DNA of 64,000 nucleotides, taken from contig DATEOC010000083.1 in the NCBI GenBank assembly GCA_035274425.1, positions 23,709-87,708 on the forward strand, given 5' to 3'. Below are positions 25,092-33,160 of the stretch, one piece after another. The notes under the pieces were generated by a model. It had not been told where the DNA came from, did not search any database, and saw only the letters and a list, made by a program, of their open reading frames with translations. Every line of letters begins with the position of its first letter. Within the stretch, counting starts at the first letter, position 1. The position numbers and the translations under genes were made by a program. The DNA comes from JADMIH01 sp035274425. Lineage in GTDB: Bacteria; Chloroflexota; Chloroflexia; QHBQ01; JADMIH01.

Positions 25092-26399
25092 CTATACGTT
25101 GGCGCTTCTTCTGCGCCGAAAACGGGACGCTTTGGGCGGCTTCACTAGAGTGCGCACACGCTCGTAGTGGCTCATGAGGCGGCCCGCGACGATGGGCCAG
25201 TCGTATTGTCGCGCGGTGCGCTTGCCCGCTTCGCCCATCTGCCGCCTCAGGTTGGCGTCGCTGAGGAGGCGTATGATGCCTGCCGCCAGGGCTGCCGGGC
25301 TTTTTGGGTCCACAAGAAAGCCCTCGCGGCCATGCGTCAGCACGTTGGCGTAGCCGCTGATACGGCTCGCGAGCACGGGGGCACCCGCCGCCATCGCTTC
25401 GAGAAGGACGATGCCGAAGCTCTCGCCCCCTGTCGAGGGCGCGCAGTAGACGTGGCAGGACTGGTAGTAGCGGGGGAGGTCCTCAGCGGACGCGAAGCCT
25501 GTGAACTCTACCTCCAACGCCGACCCGGCTGAACGGTAGATGGTGCGCCCCGCCTTTGAAGTGTCGCGCAGGGGGAGCCACTCCTCCATCGCTGTGGGGT
25601 CGCCTCCGCCCGCGATTACGAGGCGCAGGTCGGGGAAGAATTGCTCGACCAGTGGGAGAGCTTGCAGCAGCCACCGCAGCCCCTTGCGCGGCTCCTCGAA
25701 GCGCCCCACGAAGAGGACCGTCGGCCTGCCGTCGCGCATCCATTCGATAGGGGGGAGGTCTGTGCTGAATTGTTGAAAGTCCACGCCGTTCGGTATGATC
25801 TCGAAGTCGCCGCCGAAGTATTGCGAGATGAACTCGAAGGCAGAGGGGGAGACCGCTATGCGCCCGTGCAGCCTGTCGAAAAAGCGTCGCAATAGCGGAC
25901 GGCCCATCGCATAAATAGGCGACGATTCGCCGAAGGCGTGAAAGGTGCCGACGTTCGCGGTCGTTGAATGGCGCAACGCCAGCCACGGCACGGCGGGCAT
26001 CAGAGGCTCATGCACATGTAGAATGTCGAAGTTTTCGGCGCGCAAAATGGCCTTGATGGTGCGCCCCAGGTCGGGCGAAAGGGAGATGCGCGCTACTGAG
26101 CCGTTGGCGGGAATAGGTGTGACAGTTCCGAGGGCGTATACGTCATCAGGGAGGTCGGCCCGGTCGGTCGAGAAGGGGGCGAGTATCCTGGTGCGGTGGC
26201 CGAGCGCCCTCAGCTCCTTCGAGAGATGCCTGATATGCTCGGTAACGCCTCCCTGGCTGGCGTAGTCGTACGGGGAAACGAGACCGACGTTTAGGGAGTG
26301 CGGAGTGCGGAGTTCGGAGTGCGGAATATCAACGGACGTTTCATCCGCCGTCCATCCGCCGTCCGTCGATGAGCTTGCGAACTCTCGTCCGTCGTCCAT
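25092..26399 (-). CDS. GT4 glycosyltransferase, PimA-like
   Basis: 435 residues, GT-B fold. N-terminal domain with VGLVSPYDYASQGGVTEHI and ILHVHEPLMPAVPW; C-terminal domain with VLFVGRFEEPRKGLRWLLQA and the nucleotide-sugar motif GGESFGIVLLEAMAAGAPV. The GGVTEH and HVHEPLMP blocks are typical of phosphatidylinositol alpha-mannosyltransferase PimA, which moves mannose from GDP-mannose to phosphatidylinositol at the inner membrane face. Oddly, the first ~36 residues (MDDGREFASSSTDGG ... HSELRTPHS) are translated from heptad repeats (26296-26399), and no start codon exists between them and the conserved SLNVGLVSPYDY, so the repeat seems to have become part of the gene. The PHP gene lies 9 nt upstream. 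Confidence 0.86.
   Translation of the reverse strand: MDDGREFASSSTDGGWTADETSVDIPHSELRTPHSLNVGLVSPYDYASQGGVTEHIRHLSKELRALGHRTRILAPFSTDRADLPDDVYALGTVTPIPANGSVARISLSPDLGRTIKAILRAENFDILHVHEPLMPAVPWLALRHSTTANVGTFHAFGESSPIYAMGRPLLRRFFDRLHGRIAVSPSAFEFISQYFGGDFEIIPNGVDFQQFSTDLPPIEWMRDGRPTVLFVGRFEEPRKGLRWLLQALPLVEQFFPDLRLVIAGGGDPTAMEEWLPLRDTSKAGRTIYRSAGSALEVEFTGFASAEDLPRYYQSCHVYCAPSTGGESFGIVLLEAMAAGAPVLASRISGYANVLTHGREGFLVDPKSPAALAAGIIRLLSDANLRRQMGEAGKRTARQYDWPIVAGRLMSHYERVRTLVKPPKASRFRRRRSANV
26296..26399. repeat. Heptad arrays encoding the N-terminus of the PimA-like protein
   Basis: GAGTGCG, GAGTGCG, GAGTTCG, GAGTGCG (26296-26323), then CATCCGC/CGTCCAT/CCGCCGT-type units (26342-26370) and CGTCCGT, CGTCCAT (26386-26399). 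Coding on the minus strand. Confidence 0.75.
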
Positions 26400-26408
26400 A
26401 GTAACCTG

Positions 26409-27200
26409 TTAGCGACCAGTGGTCTCTGGCTTTCTGTCGCGGTTCATGCGGCGCAGGACTGCGCGCTTGACTTTGAAGGTGGGGTGGACGATCATGCTCT
26501 TCCACATGTTGGGCGCGGCGATACGTCCGTGGTCCCGTAGCGTCATGAAGGTGCCGCCCGCTACGGTGGTGCGCTCTTTCATCGCTTGGAGGAGGTCTTC
26601 TATGGTCGTGCCTGGGAAGGTGGTATACCCCATGCCAATCATCGAGTTAGCGTGGGCGTCCGAGCCGCCAAATTCGGGGAGGCGTAGCACCTTCGCGTTC
26701 AGTTCTTTCACCCGCTCATGGGCGACCCTGCCTGCATAGCTGGGGTTGAAGGTCTCTATGCCATGAAACTTATACTTGCCAGAATGTACGGCTAAGAGCT
26801 GCTTTTCGCGGATCGAGGCGGTGAGCCAGGAGAGAGGGTGGGGCGCGATAGCAAGTCCTCCCGCCTCGTAAACGGCGGCCATGCTCGCCTCAAGAGACTT
26901 CAGCATGGGGAACTCGCGAGTCACGAAGAGGGCGAGGAGATGTCCATGCCGCGTGGTGATCTCGTTGCCGGGGATGACCTGGAAGCGATAGTCGCCCTTA
27001 CGTCGCTCGGCAAGCTCAAGCGCCTGCATCGCGCCACGTATGTCGTCGTGGTCGGTGATGGCGATGATGTCCAGGTCGGTGTGGTGCTCTACGTAATCGA
27101 AGATTTGCTGCACGCTCGCAAGGCCATCGCCTAATGAGGTGTGCATATGCAGGTCGGCCTTGCCCATTTTAAGTGGCTTGCCGTTTGTGGAGTTTGTCAT
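26409..27200 (-). CDS. PHP-domain phosphoesterase
   Basis: 263 residues. All PHP metal motifs are visible: KADLHMHTSLGDG, AITDHDDIRG, IPGNEITTRHGHLLAL, APHPLSW, and GGSDAHANSM. PHP proteins of this type (histidinol-phosphatase-like, TrpH/YciV) hydrolyse phosphomonoesters or 3',5'-nucleoside bisphosphates. It lies 9 nt upstream of the PimA-like gene and 7 nt after the GGDEF gene, all on the minus strand. The TATAAT on the minus strand at 27207-27212 ends 6 nt before the ATG. Confidence 0.9.
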   Translation of the reverse strand: MTNSTNGKPLKMGKADLHMHTSLGDGLASVQQIFDYVEHHTDLDIIAITDHDDIRGAMQALELAERRKGDYRFQVIPGNEITTRHGHLLALFVTREFPMLKSLEASMAAVYEAGGLAIAPHPLSWLTASIREKQLLAVHSGKYKFHGIETFNPSYAGRVAHERVKELNAKVLRLPEFGGSDAHANSMIGMGYTTFPGTTIEDLLQAMKERTTVAGGTFMTLRDHGRIAAPNMWKSMIVHPTFKVKRAVLRRMNRDRKPETTGR

Positions 27201-27206
27201 CTAATC

Positions 27207-27212
27207 ATTATA
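27207..27212 (-). promoter_or_regulatory. TATAAT -10 box overlapping the GGDEF stop codon, giving a possibly leaderless PHP mRNA
   Basis: TATAAT (minus strand) ends 6 nt upstream of the PHP ATG and overlaps the TAA of the GGDEF gene. The -35 is weak, so this is tentative. Confidence 0.35.
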
Positions 27213-29391
27213 CCCTGTCACCCCAGCCCGCCCCCTGTAGCACAGGCTCGCCTTCATCTGCCATATCGCGCCAGTCGCAAATGCGGTTGCGCCCTCTCGC
27301 CTTCGCGGCGTAGAGAGCGGAGTCCGCCTTGTGAATCAGCTCCTCTATACTGACGGCATCTTCCGGGTAGACCGCTATTCCCTGGCTGGCGGTCGCGGAA
27401 GGGATGGGGCGGTTGTGAATGTCGCGCATGACGTTGGACATCACGGTGTTCTGTATTCTCTCGGCGACCGCCCTGGCTTGCTCGCGAGTCACGCCAGGGA
27501 GTACGATGCTGAACTCCTCGCCGCCCCAGCGACCAACCACGTCTGTACTCTTGAGGTGGCTCTGGATCGCCATGACGGTGGCACGTAGCACGTCGTCGCC
27601 TATCAGGTGGCCGTAGGTATCATTGTACTGTTTGAAGCGGTCTATGTCGAGCATTACGAGGGCAACGGTGTCCCTCTGGGATTGAGCATGATTTATAGCG
27701 GCGCTCAACCTGCTTACCAGCGTGCCGTGATTGTAAGCGCCGGTGAGGGGGTCGCGCTGGGCTTGCTCATGCACAGTCGTATGGAGCTGCGCGTTCTCGA
27801 GCGCGAGGGCCGCCTGGTTGGCGATGGCGGTTAGCAGTCGAAGGTGTGACTGGTCGAAGGAGTAAGGCTCAAGGGCCTGGACTGACATCACACCGACGAT
27901 TTTGTTCTTTGCTACCAGGGGCACGCTGATGACTGACTGAGTGGTAGTCCCTACCACGCTCGCTTCGAAGGGCATCTGCTCTTTCTCGGCGTTCCAATCC
28001 TGGATGAACAATGGCTTGTTGTGCCTGACCACCCAGTTGGTAAGGCTCGCAGACTCGGCGCGCGACCTGAATGAGGGCAGGGCGACACCGTTCTCTATGA
28101 AGAGGTCGTACCGAAACTCTCGCTTCTCCTCATCGAAGAGTGCTATATAGAATGTATCGGGGTGGAAGACGCGGTTGACCTGCTGATAGATCAGGTGCAA
28201 CACCTCGTCTATCTGCAAAGAGGAAACGGTGGCGAGACCTATGTGGTACAGGCTGGTCATCTCCTGGGCGGCGCGCTGGGTGTCGCCAAAGAGGCGTACG
28301 CGCTCGATAGCCAGGGTCGCTTGCTGTGCCATCGCTGCCAGCAAGTTCCAATGCTCTATCGCCATCGCGTGAGGTCTATCGAAGCTGAGGTTCAAGCTGC
28401 CGACAGGCTTACCCTCGTTCGTCAGGGGTATGGCATAAAAGGAAACAGTGGTGCGGCGGACGAGCAACTGGCGAAGCCCCGAAACCTGATCAATGTTGGG
28501 GGCGTATAGACCCTTGCCCTCCCCGAAAAAGGTGGAAATGACGGGGCTATCCGAGGGGATAGGACGATGCCTCAACGCGTCAAGGTCTTCGGTGCTGAAA
28601 CCGAGGCTGGCGGCAACGATCCCTTCACCCCTATCGTTGAGGACGAGGAGGGCACAGGCGTCCGCGCCGTCCAGTCCCTTCGCCTCTGAGACCAGGTTAT
28701 TTATCACGTCGACACTGCTCAACGTGGAGGAGGCGGTACGGGTGAATGTATAGAGGGCATTCATGTCCTCCAGCTGGTCGCGGATGGTAAGCTCGTCTCG
28801 CGTAAGGAGTCCGGCGAAGTAGTTAGCGATATAGGCTATGATCATAAGCATCGCGGAAACGGTCAGAAAGTAGCCCAGGTATGTGACGCCCGTATTCCCG
28901 GAAGCCCCTTGCTCGTTGAGGTTGGTGGCACGCAGCAATGTCGCCTCAAGCAAGGCCAAAGCTCCATAAAACCCGGCTGACAGGAGTGCTACGACGTACG
29001 AGCCTGCCGGGGGGAGGATCGCCAGCCCAACGAAAATATAGAGGAAGTAGAGCACGAAGACCGGGCCGGTAACGCCGCCTGAAAAGTGCACGATTGCCGT
29101 GAATACGAGGAGGTCGAGAGGTATCTGGAGGAGGCTTATCAGCGCTGTAGTCTGTGATTTGCCGAAGCCGGGCTGCTTTGTGGCAAAGAAGTAGAAGGTG
29201 TTATAAAAGGCAACAAGGCCGGCGAGCACGAGGTGGATAAGACCGGCCTGCAACGAGTCGCCACGCACCCAGCTCCCTAGAAAGCCTACGAGGAGGAGCG
29301 CGACGACCACGGTCCAGCGTATACCGATCACCCATCGTAGCCTTTCGGCCAGCTCGGTGATCGCGGGCTTGTTTGTCGTAGTTATATTCAC
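27208..29391 (-). CDS. Membrane GAF-GAF-GGDEF diguanylate cyclase
   Basis: 727 residues. About six transmembrane segments in 15-210, then two GAF-like domains (about 215-365 and 385-545, the second with LFIQDWNAEKEQMPF and SVISVPLVAKNKIVGVMSVQ), and a GGDEF domain (about 560-705). The active-site loop reads RWGGEEF (GGEEF at 623-627), a catalytically competent variant, with DIDRFKQYNDTYGHLIGDDVL before it. The inhibitory I-site RxxD is KSTD (614-617), so product inhibition by c-di-GMP may be weak. It should make c-di-GMP in response to a ligand or redox signal bound by the GAF domains or membrane part. Confidence 0.93.
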   Translation of the reverse strand: MNITTTNKPAITELAERLRWVIGIRWTVVVALLLVGFLGSWVRGDSLQAGLIHLVLAGLVAFYNTFYFFATKQPGFGKSQTTALISLLQIPLDLLVFTAIVHFSGGVTGPVFVLYFLYIFVGLAILPPAGSYVVALLSAGFYGALALLEATLLRATNLNEQGASGNTGVTYLGYFLTVSAMLMIIAYIANYFAGLLTRDELTIRDQLEDMNALYTFTRTASSTLSSVDVINNLVSEAKGLDGADACALLVLNDRGEGIVAASLGFSTEDLDALRHRPIPSDSPVISTFFGEGKGLYAPNIDQVSGLRQLLVRRTTVSFYAIPLTNEGKPVGSLNLSFDRPHAMAIEHWNLLAAMAQQATLAIERVRLFGDTQRAAQEMTSLYHIGLATVSSLQIDEVLHLIYQQVNRVFHPDTFYIALFDEEKREFRYDLFIENGVALPSFRSRAESASLTNWVVRHNKPLFIQDWNAEKEQMPFEASVVGTTTQSVISVPLVAKNKIVGVMSVQALEPYSFDQSHLRLLTAIANQAALALENAQLHTTVHEQAQRDPLTGAYNHGTLVSRLSAAINHAQSQRDTVALVMLDIDRFKQYNDTYGHLIGDDVLRATVMAIQSHLKSTDVVGRWGGEEFSIVLPGVTREQARAVAERIQNTVMSNVMRDIHNRPIPSATASQGIAVYPEDAVSIEELIHKADSALYAAKARGRNRICDWRDMADEGEPVLQGAGWGDRV

Positions 29392-29416
29392 AAATTCAGA
29401 TAGAGCGCGATTGAAA

Positions 29417-29460
29417 AGGCCTCTCGCGTAAGGCTAAAAAGGTTGGCAGTCAAGAGGCCT
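29417..29460 (-). promoter_or_regulatory. Leader hairpin upstream of the GGDEF gene
   Basis: AGGCCTCT and AGAGGCCT pair around a 28-nt loop; on the minus strand the stem is followed by TTTT and then the GGDEF start ~25 nt later. It could be an attenuator-like hairpin or the remains of a terminator. It does not match the c-di-GMP riboswitch motifs I know. Confidence 0.3.
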
Positions 29461-29551
29461 ACCAGCGGGGTTGCGCTAATATTACCCCAGAGGCTACCCT
29501 AAAGTCAACCGCTCAATAGCAGTAATTGAGGGGTACTACTACTTGCTCAAT

Positions 29552-29580
29552 TTGTACCCACAAAAGTATTACGATATAAT
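29552..29580 (+). promoter_or_regulatory. Promoter of the ECF sigma operon
   Basis: TTGTAC (29552-29557), 17-nt spacer, TATAAT (29575-29580). The ATG is 12 nt after the -10, so the 5' leader is only ~5 nt. GGGTAC (29531-29536) and GTACCC (29554-29559) form an inverted repeat overlapping the -35, a possible operator. The promoter looks housekeeping rather than autoregulated by the ECF factor. Confidence 0.6.
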
Positions 29581-29592
29581 CTCGTGTAGCTT

Positions 29593-30186
29593 ATGCTAGA
29601 CCTGTCACCTATAGCAGATGACCAGCTTATGCAGAACGTGGCGCGGGGTGACGCCACGTCACTTGAGGTGCTGTACGATCGTTATGTGCGCCAGTGCTTC
29701 GGGTTGGCACTGCGCTTGCTGAACAACCCTCAGATCGCTGAGGAGGTGGTACAGGAGGTATTCACCAAGCTATGGAGTCGCCCTGACAGCTACTCTGTCC
29801 AAAAGGGAAAGTTCGCCAGCTGGCTGCTCAGTCTCGTGCATCACAGGTGCATAGATGAACTCAGGCGGCGGTCCAACAACGAGGCCCGCCTTGAGGACCC
29901 CGTGACGGGAAGCTTGCTGGACACCCAGCTCGACCCCGCGCCCGACCCTTCGGACCAGGTGACGCTAATGGAGCAACAGGTCGCGGTCCGGGCGGCCCTC
30001 CAGGAGCTTGCCCCGAACCAGAGAGAGGTGCTGCTGCTTGCCTACTTCAGGGGCCTCTCTCAGAGCCAGATAGCCTCCGAGCTGAAGCAGCCGCTTGGCA
30101 CCGTAAAGACTCGCGTGCGGATGGGACTACAGAAACTCAAGTCACTGCTCGATGCCAGGGGCATCTCGGTTGAGGAAGATGGGTAG
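29593..30186 (+). CDS. ECF-family RNA polymerase sigma factor (SigK/RskA-associated)
   Basis: 197 residues. Region 2: LYDRYVRQCFGLALRLL ... AEEVVQEVFTKLWSRP; region 4: LAPNQREVLLLAYFRGLSQSQIASELKQPLGTVKTRVRMGLQKL (cited in part). It directs RNA polymerase to a stress or envelope regulon. It is followed 40 nt later by its presumed anti-sigma factor. The spacer between them is filled with heptad repeats. Confidence 0.95.
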   Translation: MLDLSPIADDQLMQNVARGDATSLEVLYDRYVRQCFGLALRLLNNPQIAEEVVQEVFTKLWSRPDSYSVQKGKFASWLLSLVHHRCIDELRRRSNNEARLEDPVTGSLLDTQLDPAPDPSDQVTLMEQQVAVRAALQELAPNQREVLLLAYFRGLSQSQIASELKQPLGTVKTRVRMGLQKLKSLLDARGISVEEDG

Positions 30187-30195
30187 GGGAGGACG

Positions 30196-30230
30196 GACGA
30201 CGGACGACAGACAATAACTTTGAACTTTGG
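30196..30230. repeat. Heptad array between sigma and anti-sigma genes (GACGACG to ACTTTGG)
   Basis: GACGACG, GACGACA, GACAATA, ACTTTGA, ACTTTGG in continuous register. The TTG start of the longest anti-sigma frame lies in the last unit. Confidence 0.75.
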
Positions 30231-31162
30231 ACGACATTGAGAACCAATACCACAGCCATAACGTTAGTAATAATGTGAACAGCGACCAGCCAAACAACAT
30301 TAACATGGTAGACCCTGAGTGGGAAGAGCGCATGATTGACTTCACGTTCGGCGCGATGGACCCCCAGTCTGCTGCTGAGTTTGAGCGCCAGTTGGACGAG
30401 TCGCGCGCGCGCCTCGCGTTGGCGCGGGAGTATAGCGGCACGGTCGCGGTGCTGGGTAGCTCGGTTGCCCCAGCTGAGCCGCCGGAGGGGCATAAGGCGC
30501 GTTTTCTGGCGAAGCTGGCGGCTACACCACATGGCGTGGACGCGACTGCCTCTGCTCCCCCTCGGCTCTCGACAAGCCAGCTTGATATCGTAGTTGGCGG
30601 TCCCAGCATAGCAGTGGGGCGTGCGCCTGCGTCAACTTCTTCGGAGGGGGAGCGCATCATTGATTTTGCGGAGGCGCGCGCGCGGCGACAAAGGTCTCCC
30701 CTGGTGCCCGTGCTCAGTGCGGCTGCGGCTGTAATTATCTTGCTCATGGGCGCGTGGGTGTGGTCGTTGAGTAGTGCCCTTAGCGAGCAGGAGAAGAAGT
30801 TCGCCGGTACTTTTAATATCCCACCAGGCTACAGGGCGTTCGAAATTGCAGCGCAAGCCCCTTATAGCGCCACCGGCACCGTGTTGTTCAACCCTGACAC
30901 ACAGGATGCATATTTGCTGGCGGACAAGCTGGAACCGCTGCCACCGGGCAAGGTGTACGAGTTCTGGCTGCTTCCCTCAGAGCCGGGCGCGAACCCGCAG
31001 GCTGGGGGCGTGTTCACTCCCGATCCTGGAGGAGTCGCCAAACACACGACAGTAGCCCCGGCGAATGTAGGTAACTACGCGGGCTTCGCGGTTACGTTGG
31101 AGGACGCGCCTGGAGGACCCCTGCCCAAAGGCTCTCTGGTGCTGGCGGGCAAGTTCCGCTGA
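30227..31162 (+). CDS. Anti-sigma factor of the RskA family
   Basis: Up to 311 residues. N-terminal sigma-binding part with WEERMIDFTFGAMDPQSAAEFERQLDE, one transmembrane segment (LVPVLSAAAAVIILLMGAWVW), and an extracytoplasmic RskA domain (LLADKLEPLPPGKVYEFWLLP ... LEDAPGGPLPKGSLVLAGKF). Proteins of this family hold the ECF sigma factor at the membrane and release it after regulated proteolysis. The start is uncertain: TTG at 30227 is repeat-derived, while ATG at 30305 (MVDPEWEERM) begins at the first conserved residue; neither has a good ribosome site. Confidence 0.88.
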   Translation: MDDIENQYHSHNVSNNVNSDQPNNINMVDPEWEERMIDFTFGAMDPQSAAEFERQLDESRARLALAREYSGTVAVLGSSVAPAEPPEGHKARFLAKLAATPHGVDATASAPPRLSTSQLDIVVGGPSIAVGRAPASTSSEGERIIDFAEARARRQRSPLVPVLSAAAAVIILLMGAWVWSLSSALSEQEKKFAGTFNIPPGYRAFEIAAQAPYSATGTVLFNPDTQDAYLLADKLEPLPPGKVYEFWLLPSEPGANPQAGGVFTPDPGGVAKHTTVAPANVGNYAGFAVTLEDAPGGPLPKGSLVLAGKFR

Positions 31163-31175
31163 GATATGGTTTTCG

Positions 31176-31220
31176 GCAATAAGAACAGGTCTCGGCAGCG
31201 CCGAGACCTGTTCTTATTGC
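31176..31220. terminator. Perfect 21-bp hairpin between convergent anti-sigma and DUF5666 genes
   Basis: Arms 31176-31196 and 31200-31220 are exact complements around AGC. It lies 13 nt after one stop and 16 nt after the other. Confidence 0.8.
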
Positions 31221-31236
31221 TTTATCTAAGTCAGAG

Positions 31237-32283
31237 CTAGGGCTTGACTTTGTCGCCCTTTGCAGTGGGCATGATCACAACCGCGTCGGCGGTTATGTTC
31301 TTGGCGTCGGCGGCGGAAGCGCCTTCGACCAGGACCACGCTACCGACTTTTATATCGGCCTGCACCGCGCCGGTGAGGGTGACCTTGCGGTCCATCACGT
31401 TCGCTGCTCTGTAGCCCGTGCTGCCGTCGAGCGTAACGGTGATGCCATCCGTCTGCTTGCCCTTGAGGGTGAGGGTATTGCCGTCAACCTTCTCGACGCG
31501 GCCAACAACCAGCTTCGAGGCGTCGGTGACTACTCTCAGGCCCCAGGCCTCGATGTTGCGCGCTTGCTTCTCAGCAGGCTTATTGCCTGGGTTCGGCTTC
31601 TGGCCTGGTGCGCCACCAGCCGGCTTGTCGGGCATACCGGCGGGCTTGCCGAGCACCTGTATCTTGTCGCCAACTTTGAGGGAAGAAGCATCCTTGAAGC
31701 CGCCATTCAGCACTACGGTGTCGGCGGTGGTGGTTATTGTGACTTCATCGCCGCGCTCTGAGGTAACGATTATGGTGTTGCCTGAGATCGACTTGATATT
31801 GCCCATAGCCACGTGCTCCGCGATAGCGCCGAGCTTACCGCCCATCTTGCCGGGGCCGACTCCGCCCGGCCCGCCGGGGCGACCAGGCTGCTTGCCTGCG
31901 GCGCAGCCCTGCGCGACTGTGCGAGCGTTGATCTGGCCCTCCGTCGCGGTGGTCATACCGCCAACCATCGCGGGCTGTCCGGCCTTGATGTCGGCGAGGG
32001 CACCTTCGGCGCATTTGCCGTCCTTCTCGACCAGCACCCAGGTGTTATCGCTGACGTTCACGGTGATGCTGCTCTTAGGCGTTTTGAGAGTGAGGCTCTT
32101 GGCGGTCGCGTCCACCTTTTCGACCTGCCCGGCGATATGCACCGGGTGTGGCGACGTATCGGCAACCTGGCCGCGTGTTGGCGTGGGCGGGGTGCCCTGC
32201 GCACCTGCCACGCCCACCAGCAGCCCGAAGGCCGCCAGCGTAGCGACGGCTCCCGTCGCTAAAATTCCATTGCGTTGTTTCAT
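31237..32283 (-). CDS. Secreted DUF5666-repeat protein
   Basis: About 348 residues. Signal peptide MKQRNGILATGAVATLAAFGLLVGVAGAQ (cited in parts), then three or four DUF5666-like beta units (HIAGQVEKVDATAKSLTLK, IKSISGNTIIVTSERGD, VVGRVEKVDGNTLTLKGK), with a proline/glycine-rich linker (GRPGGPGGVGPGKMGG). DUF5666 domains are OB-like beta folds of unknown ligand in exported proteins. The ATG at 32281-32283 is chosen for the signal peptide and for GGAGG about 9 nt upstream; the frame extends further but without these signs. Confidence 0.8.
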   Translation of the reverse strand: MKQRNGILATGAVATLAAFGLLVGVAGAQGTPPTPTRGQVADTSPHPVHIAGQVEKVDATAKSLTLKTPKSSITVNVSDNTWVLVEKDGKCAEGALADIKAGQPAMVGGMTTATEGQINARTVAQGCAAGKQPGRPGGPGGVGPGKMGGKLGAIAEHVAMGNIKSISGNTIIVTSERGDEVTITTTADTVVLNGGFKDASSLKVGDKIQVLGKPAGMPDKPAGGAPGQKPNPGNKPAEKQARNIEAWGLRVVTDASKLVVGRVEKVDGNTLTLKGKQTDGITVTLDGSTGYRAANVMDRKVTLTGAVQADIKVGSVVLVEGASAADAKNITADAVVIMPTAKGDKVKP

Positions 32284-32394
32284 TCTACTTTGTCCTCCAT
32301 GTGACTGATTATCTTCTTTCGCAGTCCTGCCGCGTCGGGCAAGATATTTGTCGTCACCCATATATTATATCAATGCGCATACGAATATGTTAGT

Positions 32395-33156
32395 CTAATG
32401 TAAAATCTTTGTAAAAAGGGCCGCGATAACCGGATTGTGGTCGCTTAGCGCGCACCATTCCTCGTCCTCCAGCACGGTGCAACTCTGGAGCGCGGCGGCC
32501 CAGGCCGCAGGTATGAACAGGCCATCACAGTGATAGGGGAGAGAGTCGTTACGGTGCATCCAGCGCAGCGTGCGGGCCAGAGGCTCACCGGGGTGTGCCG
32601 TTTGCCAGCACGGCACCAGGTCAAACTCCTCGCGCAGCCGCTGGAGCAATGCCCGCTCTCCACGTGACATGCCGATTGGCTGCCCTGGCTCGCGCAGCCC
32701 TACCGCTACATTGAAGTCTCCTGCCAGGACCAATGGACGCCCTTCGGCCAGCTCGCGGGCGAAGTCGAGGATGCGACCCACTTCTTTTATGTAAGAACTG
32801 CCCTTGCGCGTGGGGGCGTGGATGCTGAGCGCCACCACGGGCGCGACGCCGATGCCGGGCCATGCACATCCTTCTACCACCGCCGCGACTACACGTCCCG
32901 TGAACGATTCGGGCACCGCCAGTGGCGTCAGGTAGCCGTCGCGCACCCACAATCCACTGCCCCACCATCCGGAGGGTACTGCTTCCCACAACCAGGACTC
33001 TCTACGCGTGAGTGGGAGCGCCGGGAGCCAGGAGTGTGTTGGATCACGAGACTCCTGCACGAAGAGCAGGTCCGGAGCTAAGTCAGGGAGGACTCGCGCC
33101 CAGACGGCGGGATCGCGCGATCCACCATGCCCCATGTTATAGGCGATCAGGCGCAC
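32395..33156 (-). CDS. Endonuclease/exonuclease/phosphatase (EEP) family protein
   Basis: 253 residues. EEP motifs in order: YNMGHGG, LLFVQESRDP (metal-binding Glu), VVALSIHAPT, LVLAGDFNVA (Asp-Asn) and ALSDHNPVIAALF (Asp-His). Such enzymes cleave phosphodiesters or phosphomonoesters of DNA, RNA, inositol phosphates or lipids. No signal peptide is seen, so it is probably cytoplasmic. It lies 4 nt downstream of the flavin reductase gene. Confidence 0.85.
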   Translation of the reverse strand: MRLIAYNMGHGGSRDPAVWARVLPDLAPDLLFVQESRDPTHSWLPALPLTRRESWLWEAVPSGWWGSGLWVRDGYLTPLAVPESFTGRVVAAVVEGCAWPGIGVAPVVALSIHAPTRKGSSYIKEVGRILDFARELAEGRPLVLAGDFNVAVGLREPGQPIGMSRGERALLQRLREEFDLVPCWQTAHPGEPLARTLRWMHRNDSLPYHCDGLFIPAAWAAALQSCTVLEDEEWCALSDHNPVIAALFTKILH

Positions 33157-33160
33157 CCGA

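Noticed and set aside
29417..29460. c-di-GMP riboswitch upstream of the GGDEF gene
   Set aside because: Hairpin and T run are present but no GEMM-type conserved core is recognisable.
31418..32308. 296-codon plus-strand ORF opposite the DUF5666 gene
   Set aside because: The minus-strand frame has a signal peptide, a ribosome site and DUF5666 repeats; the plus-strand frame has low-complexity Pro/Ser composition.
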